Origin: Camellia lanceoleosa | Taxonomy: Eukaryota; Streptophyta; Magnoliopsida; Ericales; Theaceae | Assembly: GCA_025200525.1 (NCBI GenBank) | Contig: CM045762.1 | Location: 106,976,682 to 107,040,681 of the forward strand | Reading direction: 5' to 3' | DNA length: 64,000 nt | Shown: positions 34,826-46,813 of the stretch, piece after piece | Numbering within the stretch: position 1 is the first letter of the stretch | Layout: each line of letters starts with the position of its first letter | Program-made: the position numbers and the translations under genes | Notes under the pieces: model-generated | Database searches by the model: none | What the model was told of the DNA's origin: nothing | Seen by the model: the letters and a program-made list of their open reading frames with translations, nothing else

Positions 34826-35559
34826 AGAAAAATTGGCCTAAGGTCCCTCCCCAACTTTTAATAGGAGGAGAGGTACACAATAATATGTTGTGATGGCTAA
34901 GGCCTCTCAACTTTATTTTATGTTATAAAATACCTAATTTACCCTCGTTATAACATAAGATTGTTTGGATTTTGGCAATGCTGACTTCACGGTGAGATTT
35001 TGGAAACTGATTTTACAGTAGAGATTTTGTCGGAGATTTTATAAAGATTTTGCAATTGTTGCAGTGGACTTCACAATAGAGATTACGACGATCGTGTAGA
35101 TGTTATAGTGTGTTGATCGCGTAGGTTTTTCAGTGGAGTTGAATCAGGTATGGTTTCGATAGAGATTCCATATGAATTTTTGATTTTTGTTTTGAATTTT
35201 ATGTAAGGATTCCGATTTCATATTAGTTTTTTGAGTGTATTTTTGCATTAGGTTTTTGTTTTCAGTTTTGATCAATTTAAAAGATAGGCTAGCTTAGTGA
35301 AATTGTTTATAATTTTTGGAGTTGATTTTTTATTTGTTGTTATTGATCAATTTTAGACAAAGGCCAGTTTGATAGAGTTGATTTTTATTTTTGAAATTAA
35401 TTTTTCATTCTCTATTTTTTGATCAATTTCAAATTGTATTGACAGTGTGCTTGATTTTGATGTTTAGAGTTCATTTTTCATGCTCTGTTTTTCATCAACA
35501 TGCTGATCAGAGTTCATTTTTCGTACTCTGTTTTTCATCAACATGCTGATCAATGATAA

Positions 35560-36330
35560 GTTTTGTTCTCTATTTTTTCAAACCAGAGATATTTGCTTAA
35601 ACTAGAGAAATTTCATTCTTTGCACTTTTGTTGGTATAGTCTAGAGAAAATTGTAAGTTTGTTATTATAATCTAACAAAAATAACAGAGAAAATTATAAG
35701 TTCAAATGGACATATTATTAGTTTCTAATGTAGATAGAATCTGAGAAACTGAATGTAAGTTCTTAAATTTCTGTGGACTTTTATTTGTAGTTGAGAGAAA
35801 ATTATAAGTTTGTTATTCAATTTCAGTTTGTAGTTCAGACAAAATTATAAGTTTGTAGAAAATGAATATAAGTTTTTGTTTCTCTAAACAAAAATTATTT
35901 TTTGTGTTTTTTCTTTCAGTTTAGATGGGCAGTGCACTATTTTTTTGTTATCTTGAAGGTGTATATGAGTTTGTAAATTTTTCTGGACTTTGATATGAGT
36001 GTAATATTGCAGAATGATGCAAAGAAAATTGTAAGCTTATACTTTAGTGAAAATCACAGAGAAGCTTATAATTTTATAACAGATCTTCTGTGTGTTTTTT
36101 GTCTATGATTGTGTTTAATAGTTAGTAGTAAATTTCTCTGTGATTCTCTTTAGATTCATTAATTTTTCTGTGATTTTGTTTTTGTTATCATGAAGGTGAA
36201 TATAAGTTTCTAAATGTCTCTGGACTTTTATTTGAGTCCAGAGAAAATTATAAGCTTGTTATTATAATCCAGAGGAAATTATAATTATTAGAAATTTCTC
36301 TGGACTTTTATGTTGTTCTTGTGAAGTGTT
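35560..36330. repeat. Left block of dispersed AGAGAAAATTATAAG motifs
   Basis: Near-copies of (c)AGAGAAAATTATAAGTTTG and of its complement-like form TTTCTCTGGACTTTTAT are scattered through this 5' non-coding part of the MULE. The same core occupies 37555-37900, 39120-39790, 42890-43490 and 44750-46080. Confidence 0.8.
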
Positions 36331-36389
36331 TTTATGTTGAACAAATTATTTTTCTTGTTTTTTTTCTTTCAGTTTTGATAGGCAGTGCA

Positions 36390-39024
36390 GTGTTGTTGCT
36401 GTGCAAATATGGGAATGATACTATTGTCATTAATGTTTCATGCGAATTGAATTTTGATGAATTGGTTGGCATTTTGTGTAAAACATGAGAGAATTTGCAA
36501 CCTGAGACGATGTGTATTTCATATTCTATTGTGGGCCATCCGAATTGTAGGGTTCGAAATGATATTGATTTTCTGAATATGTTGATTGTTGTTTGTGCAC
36601 GTGGTGTTGATATAGTTGATGTTTTCAGTTACTAGATGTAGTACTTCTAAACAAGAGGATGAAGTAGGGTCTAATTGGGGTAGATGTTGTGGATGGTGAA
36701 TGTGATAGGCTGGTGGATATTGAAACGAATTCACTCTCTAAGTTTTGTTCTCACCAAGAAAAGGTGTTATTCTCAGCTGGTTGGCGAAATAATATTACGA
36801 GTGTTGGACAAAAGTTTAAGGGTGGTATGGTTGAGTTCTGTACTGTTTTATGCAAGTATGCTATTGAGATTGGCTTTCAGTTTATGTATGTTAAAAATGA
36901 CAAGTTGAAGGTTACGGCAGAATGTGCATATAAAGAATCAAGGGGATGTATGTGGCGTGTACATGCTTCAGTTGAAAAAACAAATGGGTTCTTTTACATA
37001 AGAACTTTGAACAATGAACATACGTATGGTATGGCGGTTCGTACTAGTAAACATGTTAGGATGACTTCCAGCTTAGTTTCTAGGCTAATACTTGAAGAGG
37101 TAAATGCAAAATATTTAACTCGTCCAGTGAATGTTGTCAAAGAAATGAAAGACAAGTATGGGGTCTCAATCAGTTATAACTGTGGTTGGTTGGAGGTTGA
37201 AAAAGCAAAATGTAGTACATATGGGGATTCTTGTTTGTCATTTGATCAATTAGGGTAGCATTTTGATGAGGCATTAAAGAACAATCTAGGTAGTCATTTT
37301 GAGTTAGATTTTGAAGATAACAAGTGTTTCAAAAGAATGTTTGTGGCTTTTCATGCATGCATTGTTGGTTTCAAATATTGTCGGTCATTGCTTTTTCTTG
37401 ATGGAACATTTTTGAAAGGATGTTACAAATGAGTTATGCTTGCTGCGACGGGGAAAGATGGGAATGAAGGTAATTGTAAATATGTCTAATTTTATCTAAG
37501 TATGTGAATTTTCTGTACATGTAGGAATTGAATGAATGTGATTTTTCTCTAACACTTTGAATTTTCTCTGGTTTTGGCCACTGTGTGGATTTTCTCTAGT
37601 TGTGGCCACTATGAGAATTTTCTCTGGATTTTTGGTCAGTGTGTGAATTTTCTCTGGATGTTGTCATTGTGTGAATTTTATCTGTAATTGGTCACTAAGT
37701 GAATTTTCTCTGGATATTGTCACTAAGTGAATTTTGTCTAGATATTCTGATTGTGTGAATTTTCTCTGTAGTTGGTTACCAAGTCAATTTTCTCTAGATG
37801 TTGCTAATGTGTGAATTTTCTCTTGAGTTGGGTACTAAGTGAATTTTGTCTAGAGGTTGCCATTGTGTGAATTTTCTCTGGATGTTGGCAATGTCAAATT
37901 TCTTTGGTTGTTTATTGTTCTAATTTTCTCTGCATATGTATATCTAATGTGCTTATTCCTACTTGTTTTGTAGGTTTTTTTCCTATAGCTTTTGTTGTTG
38001 TTAATGCTGAGAATAAAGACAATTGGTGTTGGTTCCTTGAACATTTATGTGAAGTATTTGGATCAGAGAGGGTGATAAGTTTCATATCAGATCGACATTG
38101 CGGTATCGTAGAAGGAATTGTTAGGTTTTTCCCTAACTGCTTTCATGGATTTTGTGTGAACATCTAAAGAGAAATTTGAGGGATAAATTGTCATGTGGAA
38201 ACACAAATTTGGTTAGGGAGACGATTGTGTCCAAGTTTTCAGAATGTACATATGCGCCAACAAAGGCATCATTTCATTTCAAGTTAAATGAATTAAAAAG
38301 TAAGGGAGGAGACGTTGTGAGTGTTTTCTTGAGAAGTTTACCATATGAAAATTGGAGTGATGCATATTTTGAGGGGAAACGTTATGGTGAGATATATTCA
38401 AATGTTGCAGAGTTATTCAATTTATGGATACGAGAAGCTCGGCACTTGCCAATAACAAATTTGGTGGACATGATACGGTTACAAATCATGAATATGAGGT
38501 CTGATAGGAGGCTACTCTCTAGTAAATGGAATAAAATTCTCTGTCCTCGTATGGATAGTGTATTGGAGAAGTCTTTCTTGGATGGGAGAACATGGAATGT
38601 GAGTTTATCATCTGATAATGTCTTTGAAGTACATTGTTTTCCTTCGGTTATAGTTGATCTTGGGTTGAGAACTTGTTCATGTCGAAAATGAAAAATAAAT
38701 GGATATCCATGTCAACATGCTGTTGCTGCAATTTTTAGGAGTGGAAAGAATTTGAATTCTTTTGTTGAACCATTTTTTCATGTTGATATGTATCGTCAAG
38801 CATACTCGTTTTCGATTGGCCCAGTTTCAACTGTTGACAAACCTGTGTGTAGCATTGATGATGCTATGATTTTACCTCCATTGAATAAGAGACTAGCTGG
38901 AAGGCCAAAGAAGAACAGAATTGCTTCTACTGGAGAGTTTAAAAGGGTGATTAAGTGTAGTCGTTGTGAGAGTATTGGTCGCCATAATAAGAGGACATAC
39001 ACGGAACCTTTGTTAAATAGTTGA
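36390..39024 (+). pseudogene. MuDR/MULE transposase, decayed
   Basis: Mutator-like transposase, which binds the element ends and cuts and joins DNA. In order: an N-terminal PB1/MuDR-like part (CISYSIVGHPNCRV, NDIDFLNMLIVV); a DNA-binding zinc region (AECAYKESRGCMWRVHAS, IRTLNNEHT); the DDE core with LLFLDGTFLKGCYK (first Asp), an intron at 37469-37971, PIAFVVVNAENKDNWCWFLE and ISDRHCGIVEGI (second Asp); YFEGKRYGEIYSNVAE and WIREARHLP; a SWIM zinc finger (CSC then CQH, near 38670-38715); and an AGRPKKNR tail. Lesions: TGA 36486-36488 (Trp position), TAG 36633-36635, TAG 37256-37258, TGA 37430-37432, a one-base loss near 38155 (HGFCV to EHLKRN frames) and TGA 38689-38691 (Trp position in SWIM). 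The start is uncertain. Confidence 0.92.
37555..37900 (+). repeat. Degenerate tandem repeat in the transposase intron
   Basis: The intron is built mainly of units of about 40 bases (GTGTGAATTTTCTCTGGAT plus TTGTCAT/TTGGTCAC variants), roughly eight copies. The core TTTTCTCTGG is the complement of the CAGAGAAAA motif spread through the rest of the element. Confidence 0.85.
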
Positions 39025-40034
39025 GGATAATACATTTTATTGATTGAATATTACATTTGATAATTATTTTGTGTATTTTGTTTTGTGAAATGTATTTTTA
39101 GGCGATTGCATATAATAATATCAATCAAATTCATCCAGAGAAATTTTCCAATAGCAGTTAAAATGTGCATTGTGTTTGTTGATATATACTAATATGCTTG
39201 TTCTAATATGTTTTTTGAAATGTGCATTGTGTTTTGTGAGGTCCAATTTATCTAGAGAAATTTGCCACTAGCATTGAAAATTACAGTGTGTATTGTGTTT
39301 GTTGAAATTTCTCTAAGTTTAAACTAGAGAAATCCAGAGAATCTAGACTTCACAGAGAAATTCTTACCAAGGAAGAATTTTTCTAGACTCACATTAAGAA
39401 ATGTGCACACCAGACAGAGTATACACAAAATTATTGCACTGAGTTGAGAATTAAGCTCTTTTGAAATTTCTCTGAGTTGAGAATTTCTCTAGACCAAGAA
39501 AGAATTTCTATAGACTCACGTCAACTCAGAAATTTTTCTGAAAGCCAGAGAAATTTTCCTCACCAACCAAGAGAAATTCACTGAAATTAGAGAAATCTCC
39601 CCTCTCCAAATCACTCAACCCAGATAAATGCACAACTCAGAAATTTCATTTTCTGTCACCATTCGAATCCGTCAATTTCATCCAGATAAATTTTACACTA
39701 GCAGAGAAAATTATCTGGGCATTGTGTTTTGAAGCTTCAAATTCATCCAGTGAAATTTTCCAATAGCAGAGAAAATAAAAAAAATGAGACAATTTTCTCT
39801 GTGTGGATTGTGTTGACAATCACAATAAAATATATATATATATATATATTTAACCATTGATAGGTATGAAATTTACATTAGTCAAAATAAAAAAAAAAAG
39901 GAAATTTACAATAGTCAAAAAAGGATATATACATATATGTCAAGCATCATCATTCCTTCAATGTATGGAAAAAAAATTGAATGTTTAATCCTAATTATAT
40001 TGTTTACATTGTTTTCCTTTCACTAGTTTCACTA
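39025..40034. other. Intergenic part of the MULE between convergent genes
   Basis: Non-coding, rich in AGAAATTTCTCTG / CAGAGAAATTT motifs in both orientations (39250-39790), plus a (TA)n run at 39830-39850. No gene. Confidence 0.7.
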
Positions 40035-43000
40035 TTATACTTTTGGTTCTTCTTTTGGAGGTATTTCAATTGGTTCAATCCATGACCAGCCAACTTCGGT
40101 CACAAATCTCTCTATGATTTCTGTCCTCATCAACCTTATGTCTTGTGTGGACAATTTGGAGCTGATAGGTTCATGCTTGCTATATTGTTTCATTATATAG
40201 CATACAAAGAGGCCACAATTCAGTCTGCATACAAATTATAGGTATGGTTAGTTTTAAGAAACATTCAAATCAGATTATCTTATTTATAAATGTTGTATGA
40301 AACTTACGAATCACTGTCTTGTTGTGGAGCATTGTTGACATACTCAAAGTCGTAATTTGTGTTTTGTGAGTTTATCAATTTGAAAGAGGGTTGTGATTGA
40401 GCCTTTCTTTCAAGGCAAGCTTTCAAAAAATTCTCCACATTATCTTGCTGCAAAAAAATAATTTTTAAATACCAGAGAAATTTACAGACAAATCAATGGG
40501 ATTCTTTGAAAATTATCATCACATAAACATTATGATGGATCCGAGAAATTTGCACTCGTTACCAATTGTTTTGCATCTTTGACATATTTGTCTTCTACAT
40601 CATCCCTCATTGGCCTTAGTGAGTTGTAGAACCTCCATAAATTATCTTGTTTGTCGAGGACAAGCAAGGTCCAGTGATTTCCATGTGTTGACTTCTCATT
40701 ACCCCCAGTATTTATTGGGAAATGGAAGAACCTGTAGTTCCTCCATGCTGTTTCAATATACTTGTCAACTAATGAGACTCAAAAAGTTTGATTTTCTATC
40801 ATCTTGATGAAATTCTGTGGTCAGAGAAAATCAAAAAATGGTTATGTTATGAGAAAGTTGAAATGACAGGAATTTAAGAAATATACAGACAGAGAAATTT
40901 TAAATGCACACAACTAGTTAGACAAAATTAGACTAGTGACACAACTGGCTTCAAGAAGTATCTTAACAAGAGAAAGTAGTAAGTAAATTCCAAAGAAAAT
41001 CAAATAAAAGAGTAGTAACATACTAAGCTCATGGATGTGAAAAAAAAAATGAAGTTGGTTGTTGTCTTTCTCTGATTTGGTCAGCAAAAAGGATCTCTTC
41101 ATAGCCATCAATGACCTGAAAAATATCATTTATAAGTGTAATATTGGTTTATAAAGGCTGATGGAATATTGCAGAGAAATTTTGATGAAAGACTTACATT
41201 GTTGGCAATTTCTTTTTGCTTTATTAGGTTTCCAATGTCTTCGAAGGTAATGAGATTCAACTCACTTATCCAGATTAAAGCCCTACAAGATGACAAAGAA
41301 GGGATTTAATAGTTGTTAATGCAATATAAGTTAGTAAATTGTTGTTTGTTATCTTCTATTTTATTTGTTGTACTTACTCAAGTCCAGACACATTTGATAT
41401 GTGCTGCAAGATGTCTTTTACATGATCTTATATCAATCTTGAAATCGGTAGAGTTTGTGGAAAAACCCAAGATTTTCTGATATTTGTTGGTTGAGGCAAG
41501 ACGTACACATCAGCATCAAGTACTTCTTTGTCTTTTGTGGTTTGCTCGGTTAGCTTTGCAGCTTGCTTTGAACCTCTAGTCACTTTCGCAACTTTGAGAT
41601 ATTGAAATTTTGGATCGTGCTGCTTTTCTTTCCTTTCTTTTGCCTTTAAATTTTTTATCATTGATATAGGATCTTTTTGACTATAGACAGTGAAAATATC
41701 AGTAAAAGTGAAATTTCTCTGAAGTAACAGATGATATTTCAATATGTAAATTTATTTGATTCAATATTTTCCAGTTACCAAAGACTTTCGTCTTTTGTTT
41801 TGGTTGTTCTTTGTGTGCCAATTGTTCTTGTGGGGTTGTTGGTTGTTGTTCCACTTGTATTCCAACTATACACAGTGAAAATCAAACAAGCCCCAAAAAT
41901 TGAATAAGAAAATAGACAGAAAAAATCAAATAAGCAGTAGAAATCAATAGAAATAAGTAGCAGAAACTAATGTGTTCAGAGAAATTTAACTTCCAAAGAA
42001 AATTACCATTGACAGAGAAAATTATAATAAATAGAAATTTCTCTGAGTTATGTAAACACAAGGACATAACTTTTTGTGGCTCAAGATTTTCACTAACCTT
42101 GTGGTTGAACTTGTGTTGGTGTTCGGTATGGTTGTGTTGCTAGTTAGACGGATAGTTCTTGAACTTGTTCATGCAATTTAGCATTTTCATTTTCAAGCTC
42201 CAAAATTGAATACCTCAACCCTTGAATTGTTTTTGTATCATCTTCTTTTTAAACCTCCAACATCCTTAGTTTCATTTGGATTGTGCTGTCTCTTTCTTGA
42301 AGTTCTGAGTTAAGTGATGTCAAGATTCTTATTGCAATATCATTTTCTGCATATAATTCATTCCAATTTCTCTTTTCTTCTATTTTAGATTTGGAAAGTG
42401 CATTTAGTCTTTGACGTAGATCAACAATTTGGGCATCCTTTGATTCCTCAGATTCTTGAGGCTGATGCATTGTCAAGCCACAAATGCTATCACGATGTTG
42501 GTCCATTGGCTCATTATGTTCTTCTTCATAACTTTCTTCATTGTTTTCTTCTTGCTGTTTAGATTGAGTACCTTCATCTTCTTCTTCATTGTCTTCTTCT
42601 TTCTGTTCATTTTCTTCTTTGTCTTCTGCTCCTATTTCTTCACTTTCTTCTCTGGCTTCTGCTTCTCCACTGCTTGCTTGATCTTCTTGTCCATTGCTAG
42701 CTTCGTATTCTTCTATGTTGCCTTCTGCTTCTTCAGATGAATCTTGTAATGTCTCTTTGAATTTGACAATTGCCTTTTTTGATTCTTTTTTTGTTTTTTT
42801 ACCAAGACAGAACTCCTCTGATGGATTTTTGACTAGCTCCTTGTTATCTATCTATATTATGAGGCTCTTTTATTAGAGAAATGTTACAAAATTCACTGAG
42901 AGAAAAAATTCAAATAAGGAAAATAAAATTCATCTAAATGATACTAATGGGAAACAAACTTCAGAGAAAATTGTATGGGACAGAGAAAATTACAGACAAG

Positions 43001-44376
43001 GAGTTAATTTTATGAGACAGAGAAAATTACAGACAAGGACACATAATTTAGATATCAGAGAAAATCAATCAAAGCATATAAGTTAATGTTTTACTATAAT
43101 TGTGTCAGAGAAATTTGGATTCCAGAGAAAATTCATTAGAAAGATAGAAATAAACAGTGTTAATCAAAGATGCAAGGCACATAAGTTATGGGCCAGAGAA
43201 AATTACACACAAGAAGAAACAATTTTATGGGCCAGAGAAAATTATGAAACAACCAACATAATTTAGATATTAGAGAAAATAAATCAGGGCATATAAGTTA
43301 ATGTGTTACAATTGTGGTCAGAGAAATTTGGATTGCAGAGAAAATTGATTACAATGGCAGAAATAAACCAGTGGTAACCAAAGAAGAAACATAAATTGAT
43401 AGTTCAGAGAAAATTGATCTCAATTAATCAAGGCACAAGGAGGGAAACAAACTAATGGTCAGAGAAATTTTGGAATTTCACTGAAATTTCAGTGGCGATA
43501 GAAATCTAACCTGTTGAGGTGAAAGAGAGTGGACTGGTGTCTTCTGCAGTTGTTTCGTCAAGCTTTGCAGGTTCCACTTGGCACATCTTGGGAAGTCAGT
43601 TGTGTTACTGTCTTCCGAGTCAATGATATTTGCATGTTCACATAGCTAACACTATGATGAAAATTAAAGTAATTAAATTTTTCTAAACACACAAATTTGT
43701 AAGTATGATAACTGCAAATTTGAATAGATATTATATTTACCAGCAATGCAATGACACACCCTGTAACTTTTTCTGGAGTTTTGTGCAATGCTATGATAGA
43801 ATCAATCAATGTTGATGTGATTGCTTCTGGCCAATCATATTGTTTCATCGATTCAAGAGGTTCCACATACTTTATAAAAACCCACCCTATTGAATTCCCA
43901 CTTGTTGCAAAAAATAGGGTGAGACACAAGTACAATGTAACAATGATTGCTACATCTTTGAAGTTAGTTAGTTGCTTGTCTTTCATTGCTTTGACCAAGG
44001 CATTTTTAAGAACAGGACCAGTGAGCCTTGTGTCCTTTTGGAATCTTCTCCTTAGGAATGCAGATTTTGGCTTTTTAGAGTATCTTAATGACATGGCTCC
44101 TTTACCTCCTTGCAAACCAAAAATCAAGGTCATGTCATTGGTTGTAAAGGTCAAGTTCTTTTTACCAACTGTGAATGCTTTTATTTTTTCATTGTAACAT
44201 TGGATTATTGCAACTACATCATCATCAGATTTCCTAGATTTCCTTGGATCCATCCTTCCAGTGGTTGGAGCTTGGATCAAATACCAGAATAGGGTCTTTT
44301 GAAGCTCTACAAGTTGGTTTGAATTGAATTTAAAGTTGGTTTGAATTGAATTTAAGTGTTTGAAAAAAGGAGACAA
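40035..44376 (-). pseudogene. ULP-like (C48 cysteine peptidase) gene carried by the MULE, ten exons
   Basis: Relative of the ULP-like genes of plant MULEs; Ulp1 proteases cut SUMO-type modifiers. Proposed exons (minus): 44376-43741, 43645-43511, about 42857-42098, 41865-41779, 41680-41378, 41282-41198, about 41110-41030, 40814-40563, 40447-40308, 40224-40035. Exon 1 holds a DUF1985-like region (FTTNDMTLIFGLQGGKG). Exon 3 encodes an acidic run (42840-42510) and a coiled coil (DLRQRLNALSKSKIEEKRNW). Exon 8 holds GNHWTLLVLDKQ with the catalytic His, then RFYNSL where Ulp1 has Asp-Ser-Leu, so the Asp position is Asn. Exon 10 starts LNCGLFVCYIMKQYSK with the catalytic Cys. In-frame stops lie in exon 3 (near 42247 and 42157), exon 5 (41428-41430) and exon 8. 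The first residues (exon 1 start) and exon 7 are the least certain. Confidence 0.82.
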
Positions 44377-46495
44377 CAGATGAGAGGTTGGATCGGTATT
44401 GAATGCTATAGTGAGCTCTCTTTCTTTGGACTTTAACAGGTTTTTTCCCCCTTAAGCTTGAGTCTGTTGAAGTTGGGGTACTCATCTTGATGCTAGTTGC
44501 TTCATCACCTTGGATTTGTGTGTTTTGGCGAGGAGTTTGTGGTGTTTTGCTGCTGGTTTTTTATCTTAGATCATAAGAGGACCGAGAGAGTTTCTGTTTC
44601 TTGCTTGGTGTTTCCGGTTTTTTGCTGTTGGTTTTTTATCTTAGATCATAAGAAGACTGAGAGAGTTTCTATTTCTTGCTTGGTGTTTTCTGATGTTTCG
44701 CTGCTTTTACGTTTTGCCATTTCTAGGCAATGATGAAAACATAAAGATGTCAACATTAAATCCCAGAAAAAATTGAACATGCTAGAGAAAATTGAACATG
44801 CCAGAGAAAATTACACAAAGGGAGAAAACTAAGGTGGCTAGGGAAAATTATAAATGTCAGACAAAATCAGACACTAAAAATTAAATTTCAGATTACTAAT
44901 TGTTTTCCTGTGGAATACATCTAGCCACAGAAAATTTCCATTGCCAGAGAAAATCAACAAAGCATCATAAACATGGTGGAGAAATTTTCAATAATTATTA
45001 AAATTACATATAGAAGTAAAATATAGTCAGAGAAAATTGAAAAAAGAAACATATATCTAGCAAGCACAGAAAATGAAAGACAGAGAAAAGTAAACATGGC
45101 AAGCCAAAGAAAATTTTCATTCCACAATTAGTAAGATAAAATAAACAAAGTAATGTAAACATGCCATTGAAAATTATTCCACATTGAAACCAAGAATTGA
45201 ACAAAATAAACATACCATAGAAAATTACACATTTCGGAGAAAATTACACATTCGTGAGAAAATTTCCATTCTAGAGAAAATTTCAAGTCCATAATATTAA
45301 ATTACCAGAGAAATTTACATACACAACCAGAGAAAATTAAACATGATAGAGACACACAAGGGAGAAAAGTGATGTGGCCAGAGAAAATTATAACTTAGAC
45401 ACAGACAAGAGTAATAGACATTCTAGAGAAAAATACATATTCTAGAGAAATTTATAGACAACATCACAGAAACATGTTCAAGAATAAGATCAAAATACAA
45501 AGAAATAACTTTTTTCAAAATAAACATGCCAGAGAAAATTTAAAGAAGAAACATACATTCCAGTCCATAATATTAAAATGCCAGAGAAATTTACATACAC
45601 AACCAGAGAAAATTAAACATGATAGAAACATACAAGAGAGGAAAGTGATGTGGTCAGATAAAATTATAAATACCAAAGAAACTTAGACATAGACAAGAGA
45701 GTAATAGACATTCCAAAGAAAGATAGACATTCAAATTAAAAATACATATTACAGAGAAATTTATAGACAAAATCACAGAAACATGTTCAAGAATAAGATG
45801 AAAACACAGAGAAATAGATTTTTTCAAAATAAACATGCTAGAGAAAATTGAAAGAAGAAACATACATCAAGCAAAAACCAGAGAAATTCAAATGCTAGAG
45901 AAATTTACAGATAAAATGACACAAACATGTTCAAGAATAAGTTCAAAACACATAGAAATAACTTTTTTCAAATTCATGTAGCTTTTTATTACGAAATTGA
46001 AACCCTAATTTATGTAAGGTTAATATAAAATGCAATTAACTGTGTTTCTAGAGAAAATCTAGTTGTATTATAGAAAAACTTACCAGGGTTAGGATGAAAC
46101 TTTAATGACGAGCTGATATGTCTTGAGATGAAGATACGACGTGACGAAGATGAACTGAGATGAAGATGAACAGTGAAAACAGGGTCAGAGAAACTTGTGA
46201 GGAAGGAATGAGAATGATTTTTGCAGAAGATAACGAAGCTTTAATGTCGATGGTAAAGATGATATTGAAACCCTAGTTCTGTTGTTTTCTTGTTCGTGAA
46301 GATGGTTGGATGCTTAGAATGGAACTTAGTCGTCGGAATCAGTTTCGTCTGTGTTGATTGTGTGAAGGGTATTTTGGTCCACGAAATAATTAAAAATGCG
46401 CGCCATGTTGTTCAGGGACCTGATGCATCACTCTTTTTTTTGGTGTCCTTTATCCTCTAAATTACTATTATTAGGGACCTTAAAAAAAATTCCCC
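44377..46495. repeat. Right arm of the MULE: CAGAGAAAATT-motif field
   Basis: Almost the whole stretch 44750-46080 is spacer with near-copies of cCAGAGAAAATTacACA, with longer duplicated blocks (around 45420-45620 and 45700-45900: AACATGTTCAAGAATAAGAT and neighbours). A tandem duplication of about 75 bases (TTTTTTATCTTAGATCATAA) is at 44545-44690. No gene. The terminal 46100-46495 part is freer of the motif. Confidence 0.8.
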
Positions 46496-46504
46496 TAAAA
46501 AAAA
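46496..46504 (+). repeat. Right TSD of the large MULE (TAAAAAAAA)
   Basis: Directly follows the CCCC end of the element and continues TTGTAATAGTTGTTTAATC, the same sequence that follows the site in the uninterrupted copy at 46559-46613. Confidence 0.65.
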
Positions 46505-46813
46505 TTGTAATAGTTGTTTAATCTCTCACTAAAGCTAGTTAACAAAAAAAAAAAAAAAAGCTAGTCAACAAGAAATTATTAAAAAAAATTGTGTTAGTTG
46601 TTTAATCTCTCACCAAACCAAAAAACTATGAATGTTTTATATGTAGTATGATAAATTACACTATTTTTTTTTTTTTGACGTTTGAAAAATATAATAAATT
46701 TTATAATTTTGACATAATTATACATTTATTTTTTATAATAAAGTTATGGATACTGAAACAAATACAAATAGTATGAAAATATAAAAATAAATAAATTTTC
46801 AGTGTAAAAAAAA
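46505..46813. repeat. Tandem-duplicated target sequence flanking the MULE
   Basis: TTGTAATAGTTGTTTAATCTC (after the right TSD) recurs as TTGTGTTAGTTGTTTAATCTC at 46588-46613, and CTAGTCAACAAGAAATTATT is present both left of the MULE (34799) and at 46560. The locus therefore carried a tandem duplication before the MULE inserted into one copy. Confidence 0.75.

Larger units (their letters stand above)
34826..46495. mobile_element. 11.7-kb MULE carrying transposase and ULP-like protease genes
   Basis: The left end AGAAAAATTGGCCTAAGGTC and the complement of the right end, GGGGAATTTTTTTTAAGGTC, align over 23 bases without gaps (both continue CCT). Flanks are TAAAAAAAA at 34817-34825 and TAAAAAAAA at 46496-46504, a 9-bp TSD, though low in complexity. 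Inside are a MuDR-type transposase (+, 36390-39024) and a convergent gene with an Ulp1/C48 peptidase end (-, 40035-44376). Such ULP-like cargo is known from plant MULEs (the KAONASHI group). The motif cAGAGAAAATT or its complement occurs dozens of times outside the exons and even in introns. Both genes carry stops, so the copy is non-autonomous now. Confidence 0.88.

Noticed and set aside
37555..37900. Evenly spaced repeats, considered as a CRISPR array
   Set aside because: Plant intron with degenerate direct repeats that have no unique spacers; the context is a transposase intron.
42456..42740. Phe-rich plus-strand frame of 94 codons resembling a membrane protein
   Set aside because: Antisense of the acidic Glu-rich region of exon 3; Glu codons read backwards give Phe/Leu/Ser.
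43751..44197. 148-codon plus-strand frame
   Set aside because: It is the opposite-strand shadow of exon 1 of the ULP-like gene, whose minus-strand reading matches a known domain type.
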